This document shows positions 1-11,437 of a DNA stretch of 64,000 nt, in pieces. Source of the stretch: Neonectria sp. B-13 (taxonomy: Eukaryota; Ascomycota; Sordariomycetes; Hypocreales; Nectriaceae). The notes beneath the pieces are model-generated. The model did no database searches, had not been told where the DNA came from, and saw only the letters and a program-made list of their open reading frames with translations. Position 1 is the first letter of the stretch; every line of letters starts with the position of its first letter. Location of the stretch: positions 746,501 to 810,500 of the forward strand of contig NOKP01000001.1 in assembly GCA_002682825.1 (NCBI GenBank), given 5' to 3'. The translations under genes and the position numbers were made by a program.

Positions 1-296
1 GTACGGAGTACCCGACTTTTTCTTCAGCAAGACCCTGTCGTATTATGCAAATGAGGCATAATTTCTCCTCTCCCCACTGCCAAAGCCACTGTAAAAGCGG
101 TCACCTGACAAGGCATAAAGCTGTCAGCTTTGCAACCGTTTCCCGATTGAGGTTTATCTTCACGATAAGGTAATTAAGGGGTTCACGTTGGTCGCGCTAG
201 CATCTCTTCTTCTTAACGCCAACTTTTCCACTCGCGATCTGGCCTCATTCTTTGCTCATCGACAACTCCCGTACCTGGGCTGTCCTTCTGTCGCCA
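1..296. other. 5' flank of the Ca2+/H+ exchanger gene
   Basis: No gene seen. The stretch from about 180 to 296 is pyrimidine-rich and leads into the exchanger start codon at 297, so it probably holds its promoter and 5' UTR. No element can be named with confidence. Confidence 0.4.
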
Positions 297-2469
297 ATGA
301 ATCCCGTGACAAATAGCTTCCGTAACACTGAGGCGAACGATGGCTTCTCAGATTCTAGCGCAAGCAGCGATGAAGGGGACCAGCCCGATGAAGGGAGTTC
401 CACAGCCTTGTTTTCGTCCCTCGCCAGCGCTGGGGACGGCCCCAGATCTCACAGGCATGAGTCGAGGGGCCTGAGATCTAGTCTCCGAGGCAAGCCTTCC
501 ATCATGCCTGGACTATTCGACCCGGAGAACCCTGCTGACCGTCTGCCGTGAACTAGAAAACCTCCAGAAAGCGCTCCGCGTATCGCTGTTCATACCGGAA
601 CAGCTGCATCGCCGCATATGGCCGCGTGTGCATGATCTTGAAACACAGGCACTGGCAGCAAGTCTAGACCTGGGCGACAATGGCCACTTTTCTGGCCGCG
701 TGCCCACGAGCTTCACCGGTCACATTCGTGCCATGTTCCTTTCCGGATGGATCAACGCTCTCCTCATCTTCGTCCCAATAGGCATGGGAACCTACTTGAC
801 CAAAATGAACCCGCTCTTGACCTTCACATGCAATGCCATTGCCATCGTGCCACTGTCTGCCTTGTTGACGGACGCTACGGAACGCATTGCATCTGATGCC
901 GGTGACACTATCGGAGCCCTTTTGAACATTACCCTCGGCAACCTCGTCGAGTTGATCATCTTGTGAGTCGACGACCTTGCCTTTTTTTATATATTGCATA
1001 TGTGGCTGACCTCATTCAAGAATGTAAGTTTTAGCCTCAGTCACTTGGAGAACCATCAAGAGTAACTCGAGAAGTATCGCCCTAGTCAACAATCACATCC
1101 GCATCGTTCAAGCTTCCATTCTGGGCTCGATCCTTGTCAACCTGCTGTTGATTCTCGGCTCTGCTTTCTTGGCAAGCAACCTCGCCAACCATTCACCGGT
1201 TACCAATTCCGCAGAAGCACAGCTGCTGGCTGGCCTCCTCTTCGTGTCCGTTTTCGTCATCTTGATGCCGGTGAGCCCAACTTACTTTCGCTTCTAACTA
1301 TGCGTCGACTAAATCCGACAGACTGCTTTTGATTACACTTTCGATCCTAAAGGAAGCACAAGTGCGGCAACTCTCAGCATGAGCAGAGTCTCTGCCTTGA
1401 TAGTACTGCTGATTTACGTCCTGTATTTTGCTCACGAGATGAGATCAAGCTCAGAAAAGGAGAAGGCTTTGCCACTCCAGGTGCTGAGTGTCGATAACAA
1501 CCACATGACGGGCACCGAACCCTTCCCCCGCATGCGCAACCAGGATCCGATATTTCCCCCGCGGTCAATACGATTCGCTGATCAGGCAACTGAAACTACC
1601 GCGAGGAGTACAACTCGAGAAGTTAATGGCACAGCCGAAAGAGAAACGGAGTTCCACGACGACTTTGCCGAAGCGTCTCGCCGCAGAAGCGTAGATGTCA
1701 ACATGCGGCCCGGATCCTCACACCAGTACTTCCGCTCACGCAGGAATTCTCGATCTTACTCCCTCAGCTCAAGTCGCGGATTCCACAGCAGGGAGTCTTC
1801 TCTCGGCGGAGGTGCAGGCGGAGTTGCAGCATCCGGTCGCACAACCTTGCAAACGATAATCGACAGCCCCATTCTTCCGGACCAGCTGGCACGCGATCGT
1901 TCGCATCATGGCGAGGCAGGACAATCGGGTGAACGAATGGCCTCGATCAGTGTCCTCATCTTCACCTCAGTGGTCATGTCCATGTGTGCCGAGTTCCTCG
2001 TCAGCACTATCGACGACGTTACCCACGAAGGCGGCTTATCAGAATCCGTAATTGGACTGATTATTCTCCCTGTGGTTGGAAACATCGCTGAGTATGTCAC
2101 TGTGGTGACAGTAGCCGCCCGCAACAAACTGGATCTCGCCATTGCAGTAGCTGTCGGCTCCGCGATTCAGATCGCTCTCTGCGTCACGCCTTTGACTGTT
2201 CTTGCAGGATGGGCGTTGCAGCGCAAGTTGGAACTGACGTTCAACTTCTTCGAAACGACAACGTTGGTGGGAACAGTGCTTTTGGTCATTCTGCTGGTTC
2301 TTAACGAGGGGAGCACCAGCCCGAGAACCAGCGGTTTGAAGGGAGCGTTGATGTGCGCTTGTTATGGAATCATTGGGTGAGTGCTCCTATAACTGCTAAT
2401 GATTCTGCCGTACGCTAACAAGTCTAAAGCCTCGGCGCGTATCTCTCGCCGCCAACCAAGAGTGATTAA
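297..2469 (+). CDS. vacuolar Ca2+/H+ exchanger (CAX/VCX1 family)
   Basis: Cation/proton antiporter expected in the vacuolar membrane, where it moves cytosolic Ca2+ into the vacuole in exchange for protons. The proposed join is 297-480, 557-962, 1075-1270, 1322-2376, 2430-2469 (626 aa). The last three introns are firm (GTGAGT, GTGAGC, GTGAGT donors) and restore ELIIFIALVNN and the C-terminus. Both family alpha-repeats are visible: GNLVELII before the first firm intron, and GNIAEYVTVVTVAARNKLD later. Eleven or so hydrophobic segments fit the family. A Ser/Arg-rich hydrophilic loop of about 160 residues (roughly 302-465) splits the two halves. The first intron (481-556) is tentative: the 297 frame must shift by one before 559, and the only reasonable pair has a weak GTCTCC donor with a CTGAC branch at 534. 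A sequencing indel is the alternative. Confidence 0.88.
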
Positions 2470-3024
2470 CCCCGCTGAACCGGGCACGACGATCATGTGG
2501 GAAAGAAAACCTGCTTCACGGAAATCTCTCCAGCTCGGCAATTGGGGCTGGATGAGCCTTTGAGAGAATCTAGGTGGCTGGCCTCCCATTTCTTACAGGA
2601 AGGTTCTATGGGATCGTACAGCCTGTGACAAGAAATAAGGATAATGAAGCCAAGAGCCGCCTTTTCTGGATACATGACACCCGTTGACGGGTGTGTTATC
2701 CACTTCCCCGGCCTGCCAGTTTCGCTGTACTCTACACCTCACATGTTTTATAGAGAGCTAGAGGATAGACGTGCCTTTTGGCATATATTGCATATAAACC
2801 ACTTTTAATTTCTCCATCAACCATGAGTTTTCCCCGTCTATGTCCCATCACGCCTTGATATTGCCCCATAACTCAGTCAAAACGCAGTGGCTTAACTGAA
2901 CAAGCGTGTGCCTGCTGTAAGGAATCGAAACATGAGCTTCTTGCTCATCATCTGACCGATGACTCTCAACCGTTGATTTGTGAACCATGCGAACCGAGTT
3001 TCGATATTAGGGCTCCGCACCCGC
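2470..3024. other. convergent intergenic region, no gene seen
   Basis: 3' flank between the plus-strand exchanger and the minus-strand MFS gene. Short open frames here lack family signals or splice logic. Nothing else is recognised. Confidence 0.4.
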
Positions 3025-3084
3025 CCCGATCAATCCCTCTTGAGCCCGATCAATCCCTCTTGAGCCCGATCAATCCCTCTTGAG
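3025..3084. repeat. three perfect copies of a 20-bp tandem repeat across an MFS stop codon
   Basis: The unit CCCGATCAATCCCTCTTGAG occurs at 3025-3044, 3045-3064 and 3065-3084, followed by a partial degenerate copy. Read on the minus strand the unit encodes GLKRD, a stop, then the next copy. The copy nearest the gene supplies the last codons of the MFS transporter, and the other two repeat the same coding end in the 3' UTR. Confidence 0.95.
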
Positions 3085-4750
3085 CCCGATCATTCCAGTT
3101 CTTCTCATCCCAAGAGCACCAATGGCTGTGCATAGTATCATAAAACCAAACATGGTCCAGAAACTAGCTCTGTATCCCTTCATGAGTGCCGGGATCTCAT
3201 CCATACCCTTTTGCTCCATCGTGACGGTGGTTGATACGACTTGCATGATAGCAAGACCAAGCGCACTGCCGAACTGCGAGGCAGTATTGAACACAGCTCC
3301 CGCCAGTGCCTGCGTGTCCTCGGGAAACACGTCCGTAATGAGGATGAGTCCGACAGTGAAGAGTGCATCACAACTGATAGGCATGAGCAACTGAGCAACA
3401 AACGCGTTTCCCCAGTACGGCCAGGACGGCTGAATGACTGCCATGAGGAGGGGAGAGCCAGCGCAGAGCAAAGATGTCGTTGTGACAATCCAGATGGCGG
3501 GGACTTTATGCACAAAGAAACCCATAATTAGATTGACAAGTACGCCCATGATAGTACCAGGCAAGATGCGAATAGAAGCTTGGATCGCCGGAAGGTTCTG
3601 GACTTCTTGAAAACTGTAGAGGGTTAGAAGAAGTCACCGAGCTAATGTTGGGAACTTACAATAAGCTGCAAAAAAGCTCATTTGAGTTGATGACCGCAGA
3701 CGACAAAGCAATGGTAGCGCAGATGCCCGAGAAAGTCGCGTTTTTCCAGAGCGAGTTCGGAATCAAAGCTGGTCGACCCTTTTGAACACGGTGGTGCATC
3801 CATCCAATAAATAATATTAAAGCAACTGGGCTGAAGGTCAATATAATAATGCTGAGCGGCTCATTGATCCGTGTCACATCGGCACTCAAGACACTGAATA
3901 TGCTTGTCAGTTTATTCAAATAGTGATCATCAGCTCATGTGACTTACGCAAGGAGGTAGCACAAGAGGGTCATGAAAGCCGATGCGAGGAGAGCACCAAC
4001 CCAATCAACCTTCGTCTTGAAGTCTCGTAGGATGTCCTCAAATCGTCGTTCACGGCGGCTCCTGGGCAGAGCCCAAACACCAATAACCGCAAGTAACAAA
4101 GTCAAACCACCGGATAGGAACCACCCCGCTCTCCAACCGATGGTGTCCACAAAGATGCCGCCCAGGACAAGCCCAAGAGAAAACCCAAGTGGCTGGCTGA
4201 GCCCCAAGCATGAAAATGCCAAGTTGCGGCCTCGCCCTTGCGGCAAGACTTCTGTGATGATGGACACAGAAGAGGCGAGATGCAGTGCAAGGCCTACTCC
4301 CTGAAGGGCTCGCATGGCAACGAGCTCAGTTCCTTTCCGAGCTGCTCCGGAGCCGATCATGAGTGCGCCGCTGGCAAAACATCCTACCAAGTCAACCCAA
4401 CGGGGACCGAGAACATCGGCGACAGATCCAGCGATAAGCAAGGTAGATGCCGTCGCAAGCCCAGATACAGAAGCCGGCCAGAAGGCCAGCGAAGACGGGA
4501 GTTGGAGATCTTTCGTGATGGCAGGCAGTCCGACAATGACAAGACCATTGATCAAGCTCGAAGTGAACGTCACACCTGATAGCTGGATCGTCACGACGAC
4601 CTTCTGTAGGCGTGAAGTTCTAGTAGGAAACCGATCAAGCCCTTGAGGGTCAATAGAAGCATCGTTCAAGAGTGTAAGTGGTATGCTGCTCTCTGAAAGA
4701 AGTTCGTTCCCGCCTGGCGGTGCCAAGACGGTCTGGATAGTTGTCGTCAT
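3070..4750 (-). CDS. MFS transporter, DHA2 (14-TMS) drug efflux type
   Basis: Plasma-membrane efflux permease of the major facilitator superfamily. The join is complement(3070-3613, 3660-3893, 3948-4750), giving 526 aa. Both introns have GTAAGT donors (54 and 46 bases), and the joined frames read LLAVLSADVTRINEP and CSLFFQEVQNLPA without a break. An N-terminal cytosolic tail of about 50 residues precedes many hydrophobic segments. A motif-A-like stretch (GSVADVLGPRWVD) and a motif-C-like stretch (GFSLGLVLGG) suggest an antiporter of the DHA2 drug/H+ group rather than a sugar porter. The third exon carries the last helices. The stop lies inside a 20-bp tandem repeat. There is no adjacent biosynthetic gene, so the substrate is unknown. 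Confidence 0.9.
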
Positions 4751-7237
4751 CTGAGAAATGGGCCAACACGAACAGTGTTTATGCTGATAGACTCTCGAAT
4801 TAGTGAGGATTCAGAATGAGAGATTTTCAAATCCAAAGAGTCTAGAAGACATTTCGTGCGGGGAGTTCTTATGTGTCATTCTGGGTCCCGGGCTTTGGAG
4901 TCCGCCCGATGCTCGGAGGACAGGGTTGGTTAGGCGTCACGTCAGATGACGGTCAGAGTAAGCGCACCCCGAAAAAGCAAATAGTGAATCTTCGTACATA
5001 CGAATTGGTCTCGGAGGGATGTGGCTGGTTGAGAATAGACAGTGGAAACTGGGTTACCGTGGGTAGTTAATCGATTGTGTGCGGAGTGTGATGGGATGTT
5101 CAGCCGCAGAGCAGCAGTAGTAGCAGCAGCAGCAGCAATATAGTACAAACTATTCACAAGGCCTCAATCTAGCAATTGGATTGGGCGATGAGCTATAATG
5201 CACTTTTATTGTGTTGAAGTTGCGTGAGGACTCTCAACCAGACCCCGTTTGGTTTAAAAACTCGACGCGAGAGACCATGACAGGAAGGTGGTTAGACTCG
5301 GTCTGACTCACCAACTACTAACGCAGTCTCGGTTAAATTCCAGCTCACCCCTCGATCGCCTAGCCTCATATAAAACATGTAAGCCGATGCAGCTTAGCTT
5401 TTGTACTAATAAGTTTACCCTCAGTAGAGCACGCATCTTAAACTCGACAGTAGAGAAATTCGCTCCATTAACAGTCAATCTAATCGGTGAGTGACCCCAC
5501 AACCAGTCGGAGGCTTCTCACCCGGCCTCGGATTCCGAGGTCGTGCTAAGCCGTTGGTAACCAACTGGGGCCAAGCCGGGCATCGAGTTCCTAGTTCCTA
5601 GTTTCCTAGTTCCTATTACGTATGCTATCAATACCTGGATGGTGATACTGAGGGATTTCCTGAGTGTCCATGCGGTCAGAATGGTGCAAAGGAGCAATAG
5701 CTCGTGTGTCTGCCAAGACGGTGTCATTGGCCTTGCTCTCGCCTGAGTATTGCGAACATTAAGCGGTTAGGTAATTAGATCTCTCTCTAGACGATTCGGA
5801 TAGTCTATAATGTTGAACTTCACCGCGCGGCTTTGTGCATCATGGTGTTGAAACCTGATGCGTGCTATGCCGCCAATATTAACCGAAACCCGCGTGCGAT
5901 ATTTAGTGAAAGGCGAACTGCGGGATCCCGAGACTGCATCATTCTCAAGCAACTCAATCGAGGAATGAGAAAATGGCCAAAACCAAAACGCGGACTGCAA
6001 ACATTGCATCCTATTAGGCGCATTTGGCCAACGTGTCTAGCTAGTAGGAATGCGTGTCTATTGAAGGACTGACTAAAAATAGGGGCAGTGGCTAACAATG
6101 CTGACGCATATCTCGAGTAGGCATCATTGTCCATGGGTGGTAAGAGTCAAAAGCGTACACCGTTGTTTGTTCAGCCAAGTCTATAAAATTGATTGGGTAG
6201 GGTAGGACAGGGTTGGAAACTAATACTAAGCAGCTATGAGGCATCCTTTTGATATTTAGCTGAGCATGGCAATCATGGGAAGGAACTATGCACAATTCCC
6301 GGTGTGAGCCTGTGGTGCCTTTTAGTACTCGAGCAACACTCAACATTGCGATGGTTCGGATCCTCTCCTTTTGCATCGAGGTTTTCGATAGATTGCAGAC
6401 TCGAAGCTGACTGTCCCTGTGCTTCTCCATCACACTAACAGCCATTAGAAACTTGTGACATTAATATAAATGAAAGCGGTGCAGTTGGATTAAGAGCCAT
6501 GTGAATTAGGTTTGTGCTATGACTCTATGGATAGAAGTGTGCTGTGTTGAGATAATTGTTGGCCGGTACTTACCAGTCGGCAATGAGACGGTCAATGTGC
6601 ATATGACAAAAGCCAGCCTTCGATGTGTTATAGCGCTTAGTGACATTTAATTCTCTTAGAGAGCCACACTGGTAATTGGCATGTTCTAGAGAGAAACCGG
6701 ATTATTTGTCGCAGCGGCGCGTATAAACAGAACGTAGATGTTCAACGAGACAACCAATTGGCAATCTTGGAAAATCAGGCCTAAGCTAAAAAATTGTTGG
6801 CATTTTTACACAACTTCTTCCGCCCACATGCATGTACTCGGCTAGAGCAGTCATTTGAGTGATTGGCTTGCATCATGTTACACTATCGTCTCAAAAGCCT
6901 CACCGCCTGATTTGAGGGTTGAAAATACAACGCACAACCGTCATAATGCATTCGCCTCACACAATTACGACCTATCAACAACCTCCTTCGGTGGATTATT
7001 GGCTACAAGAACTTTGTGGCTTTGCCCTAAACTGCAGGTCTGCGCCTCGTGAGGCAGCCTCAAGTCTGCCTCGGCAGCGTATTTGAAGAAGGGAGGGCTC
7101 GGGTAATGTGCGAAAGGGGCTGGGTTTCTCAACAATATGAGCGCCTCTAGATACCGACCCAAGTACCGCCACTTTCATTCATCTGTATCCTCCGTTCACG
7201 ACTTTGCCCAGTTTTCCTGCTATTCACAAGACGAACC
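4751..7237. other. gene-poor intergenic region, 2.5 kb
   Basis: No convincing gene. Open frames are short, overlap on both strands and show no domain. There is an imperfect AGC/AGT trinucleotide run near 5110-5140, and a short repeated CCTAGTT patch near 5590-5615. The last about 150 bases before 7238 look like the promoter of the next gene. Confidence 0.4.
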
Positions 7238-10128
7238 ATGGCAGACGCTTCATTCGGTAAACTACAAGCCGCATTAGCAGCCGCCACCAACGAAGTGACA
7301 GTTGCCGCCGCAAACATCAACTTTGACTTTTGCCTGGTCAAATATGAAGCGCCTAAGGAATATCACGGACTTGGATCACTCCTCTCAGCCAGGCGGAAAC
7401 AAGATGCCGAGTCAGGCAACAGCCATGTCACCGCGAGAAGGCTGGCCGCCCTCTTTGAGGGCACGTGTCCACAAACACCAAGGTTGATAGCCGCCTATGG
7501 CGAGCGTGTTTCCGAGATATCCAAGGAGGCCACCAGTAACATCTCCAAGGGATTCTCGGAGTCAGTCTTTTCTGCATTTACTGGTGTCGATGCAACGTCT
7601 ATCTGGGCGGCAGCCACTTCGTCTCAGAGCTCCAAGGGTGGTGCAATCCATGTCCACCTCCTGGCCTGTCTTCTAGCCTCAATTTGGGACCCGCCAGAGG
7701 CGATATCTATCTGGACCCAACTAATAAGCGAGAGGAGAGGCAAGATTGCGGAAGCTCTTGAGAAGGGGGAATCCCTTCCGTTTGCAACGGCAGTCGCGGC
7801 AGCCCAACAGGATATATCCAGGTCCCAGCTTGCTGATTGGGATTCAAGTGCAAGGGCGTGGATCCAAACAGCGGGCGAAGTCAAAATCAAGAGCCAAACT
7901 CAACTGAAGCTCATTCTTAAGAATGTTGCATTGGATATCGATAAGAATTCAACCTTCTACTCGAGTGTGATGGAGACTTGGCGGACAGCTTTGGGCGTTA
8001 TGGAGAACCTAATTTCAGGCATTCCGCAAGAAGTCCAGCACGGAATAGCTTTATTGAGTTTCGCCGCCTGGAATATATATCCTGACATACATGTCTTTGG
8101 GCAAAGGAATGTCGAGGTCCGCATGAAAGATCAGTTGGTCTCCCCTGGCGGCATCCTCACCGTTGGCTGCTCACCCTCGGGCACGACCCCGTCCAGCGGA
8201 ATTTCTTGGTCACTTTCGCTTTCCCACCTCAGATATTACGGCCACGCGGTATCAAAAGTTGCAGTCCTGCATGAGGATCCCTCCAAACTATCCTGCTCCG
8301 AATTCCGGCAAGTTATTTTGGGCTGCGTCCTCCGCATTTGGAATATATCGGAGGAGGAGCAGACCACAGCCCTCAGATCGCTAGATGACTGCCTGGGAGA
8401 AATGTTAACGCAACCAGGAGAATGGCAACGTTTCAAAACGGCTTTTACGTTTCTTCGAAGGTGTCTGCAAGACTTTTGGATGGATGAGGCGGCAGGAATT
8501 CGACTCCTTAATCTCGGTCGCAAGCGTCCCAACTTTATCCCCTCACACCTCAACAAGGGATCATTGATCGAAAAGTCGAAGCCCTTCTTTGGGGTACTGA
8601 GCCCTAACAGATTCATAGAGGCTCTTGTCGGTACCGAGGAGCGATTGACCCACCTTCGGCGTAAATGTGGCCGACATCTACTGCAGAGAGCTTAGCATTG
8701 ATTCGCTATGACTACTTGAGTGAGAGACCCGGGAGGAAAGGAACGTTTGCGACGGCCTTTCCTCGACAGCAAAAGCATGGTATCGACAAAAATAATGAGT
8801 TCTATATTCATCAAAGATGGTTCCCGACTAAGAAGGCAGCAAAGGAGCACCGTCAGTCGCGCAAGCACATGGGTGGACGCGGACTTGAAGAAGTAGATGG
8901 ATATGGACAACATGGATTCAAAGATCAGATGCCCACCAGCTTCTCCAGGGTGGACAAGAACGGCAAGGTCGAACAGTACGCATTTCTTTTCGGCGACACA
9001 GAGCTTGCAAGCATCTTCATCCCTGCCCTCACCGTCCCACCGAGACTGGACGTGACGATTGAGGACCTAGTGTGGGCAGTCAAGCACAAGATGATACATA
9101 TGACGAAAGCTTTCAAGAATCTCGAGGACGAAGTACTCAACAGTCTCTTTCTAATCGGTAGGGCCATGTATACATTTGAAGCGATTCAGGGAAACGTAAT
9201 CCTTGACCGCGTGCTACATGGGACGATTCGGGACGCTCTCTGGACTCAAACTATGCGAGATCCCAACCACTTATTCGATGCCTTGCTTATTTCAGAGACT
9301 CACTTGAGTATTTCAGAGAAGATCTCAATTCTCTCTTACTTCGTAGCAGGATGCAACATTCATGCTAGTGAAATCCCTACGAATGTCTTGGGGATCTCGG
9401 CGGGTAGCTCCCTTTTTGTGGTCAGCAAGGCAAGCCATGCATAATCGTCGACTCGTTTTGCACTCAGCTAACCTCCCAATTCTTAGGTCATTCAAGACCC
9501 GTGGGACTCATTCCGCAGGCATTCCATTGTACGGGTTCTTGGCAACATTGGAAGGCCGGGTTCGGTTATCTTTTCCTCTGTAGCAAAACCTATGTTGCCG
9601 CCGCTGAATGCATCCCAATGGAGAGTCTCTAACCAGCTCCCATTCAATGGAAAGGCTGAAGATGCACTTGGAGTCATCTCGATGCATCTCTCATTTACAG
9701 ACTGGAAACAACCGATCACAGGCGTCGCCGACCAAGGCAACCGTGATGCTCAATATAGCAAGATGGAGTCGGTCATTTCAATTCGGGAGCAAGGCAAATG
9801 GGTTGGCGATGTGGATATCTCGCCCGCCTTGAATGACCCGAGGGTGTATAAACTGGCCACACAGGAACCGTGTGATCATCCTAAGGATCATCCCCCAGGG
9901 TTCCCAATGGTTTCTGTCGAGTGCTGGGATGATCTTCGGGACCTGCCTGCTGGAAAGGTGGTTGTGCGGGCACATGGCAACTGGCTTGCTAGACTGGCGG
10001 CTACCACCTATTTGGTTCAATGCGCCCAGGAAATCTCCAGTGGCATTGAACGAATCACAGTGTGCCCGCCTTCGGTCTGTTGGCTCTGCGTGGAGAAAGA
10101 ATTTCACAATAACGTGTTCATTTACTAG
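7238..10128 (+). CDS. large conserved fungal protein of unknown function, with an internal frame break
   Basis: An open frame of 485 codons starts at 7238 and stops at 8695. A second frame, open from 8665, continues the protein, then an intron at 9421-9486 (GTCAGC donor, TTAG acceptor) joins SSLFV to VIQDPWDSF and the frame runs to 10128. Together they would make about 960 aa. The N-terminus (MADASFGKLQAALAAATNEV) is of a type I recall as recurring in uncharacterised ascomycete proteins, but I know no function. No signal peptide or membrane segment is apparent. The two frames differ by one base and overlap at 8665-8695. A micro-intron of 26 or 35 bases starting at GTAAAT (8661) would restore the frame but is shorter than normal fungal introns. 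A one-base deletion, real or from sequencing, is as likely. Confidence 0.6.
9421..9486 (+). other. intron within the unknown gene at 7238
   Basis: GTCAGC donor and CCCAATTCTTAG acceptor, 66 bases with in-frame stops inside. Removing it joins two otherwise incompatible pieces of one open frame. Confidence 0.7.
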
Positions 10129-11437
10129 TACAGAGGTCGTCAACTATTTTTAACTACGTACATCGGACGAAGGCCGAACGCTAACTATTATCACTGAGAC
10201 TATCAATAATGCCGCTCAAGATTGCAATATTATGAGCAAGCCCACCTATTGACACAACTTTATTACTCGCATGTGCCATCGTGTATTACCAGGCGTGACC
10301 GTTACTATCTCTCAGGCGATGCCCTTATCTTAACAAAATACCACAAGCTTAGAAGGAGCTTGGTTCACTAAATCGGGGAACACCATCGTCACGTCGCCTC
10401 AGCACTTTTCCTTCTGCAAACAAGCCTTGTCCCCTTTAACACTCTGTAATTGCCATCTCGTCAATCATTAACTTCCGAGTCTCACCAGATGACTTAATTT
10501 CTCCCCACGACATAGTCAACTTTTCCTTGTGGTTCAAAATGTGGAAGTGGATTTCCGCAATCGCGTTCAAGCTGCCCACAATGTCGACTGACTTGGTAAG
10601 CAGGATTGGGCCCCGAGTCTCGAGCTTTAGATAGCATCCGACCTGCTTGTAATCAAGTCGACGTCCTCCTGGGATGCGAGCTCGAGTTAGAGATCGTTGT
10701 CGTTAAGACTACTTGTCATTAAAGCTACTCATGCTGCTGTCCGATACGAAACCTAGGCCCATTTACTTGAAAATGCGGCTGTTGTACTTGGCACTGCGAC
10801 AGGGCAAGCAGCGGTTGCTCTCCGTGTTTGGTCTGGCTCCGTTATCGATACGGATACGAGTGGCGTTGTTGTCGACGTTCGTAACTGGGAAGTGCATATC
10901 CCCTATATTAAGCATCATAAAGTTTCATAATGAAATAGCGAGGCTTATCATGTCGGGTGATGGTGTTGAAACCAGCCTGGTTGGTCGGAGAGGTCGGGGC
11001 TAGAGACTGTGGTAAGGAATCTGTTTTTATACTTCTTTTGTACTTATCTTAGGCTTAGTCTATCATCAGATAGCGCAGTAGATAGCATACTTAGGAAGGT
11101 AATACGAATGGTGCACGAGTGATGTTGAGCGGCTGGAAGAGGTAGAAATGCACACTCCTTGCGCACAGCGACCTGAGTCGGAAGTAGTAGCCTTTTCAGT
11201 AAAGAAGTACAGGAAATGGAGGTGTTTAGTTCGTACTTCATACTTCGTGTAGGGCCAGTGCCTATGAGAGTCGATACTCGTATCCCGCACTGTGTGTCTG
11301 GGTGGCGACACGGTGCAATTTCCCGTGCCCAGACAAAGAGGCCTCACCGATTGCCCCCTTTGATACAAGACTCCCAACAATAATCATTCTTCGGCAAAAA
11401 TGTTTACGAAAGCGTAATCATTTCATCCTTCAGTGAC
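10129..11437. other. intergenic region, 1.3 kb
   Basis: Apart from the minus-strand open pieces at 10436-10708 and 10767-10897, nothing is recognised. The 3' half presumably carries the promoter of the gene at 11438. Confidence 0.35.
10436..10708 (-). other. open reading frame of about 90 codons, possible terminal exon or gene relic
   Basis: The minus strand is open from about 10708 to a TAA at 10436-10438 with protein-like composition (for example TKSVDIVGSLNAIAEIHFH and MSWGEIKSSGETRKLMIDEM). There is no good start codon. A further minus-strand open piece starts with ATG at 10897 (MHFPVTNVDNNATRIRID) and ends near a GTAAAT donor at 10766. I could not find an acceptor that joins the two in frame. 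It may be a small spliced gene or a decayed one; I do not recognise the family. Confidence 0.25.

Noticed and set aside
2396..2405. CTAATGATTC, a near-match to the cluster motif
   Set aside because: Lacks the final A, lies in the last intron of the Ca2+ exchanger gene and overlaps a branch-site-like CTAAT. Taken as chance.
3080..3531. Plus-strand open frames opposite the DHA2 transporter
   Set aside because: Shadows of the real minus-strand exon; no domain or splice logic.
7238..10128. Two separate genes (485 and about 460 residues) instead of one
   Set aside because: The second has no promoter-like gap, its ATG overlaps the end of the first, and the frames join into one protein of plausible composition. 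Not excluded, only disfavoured.
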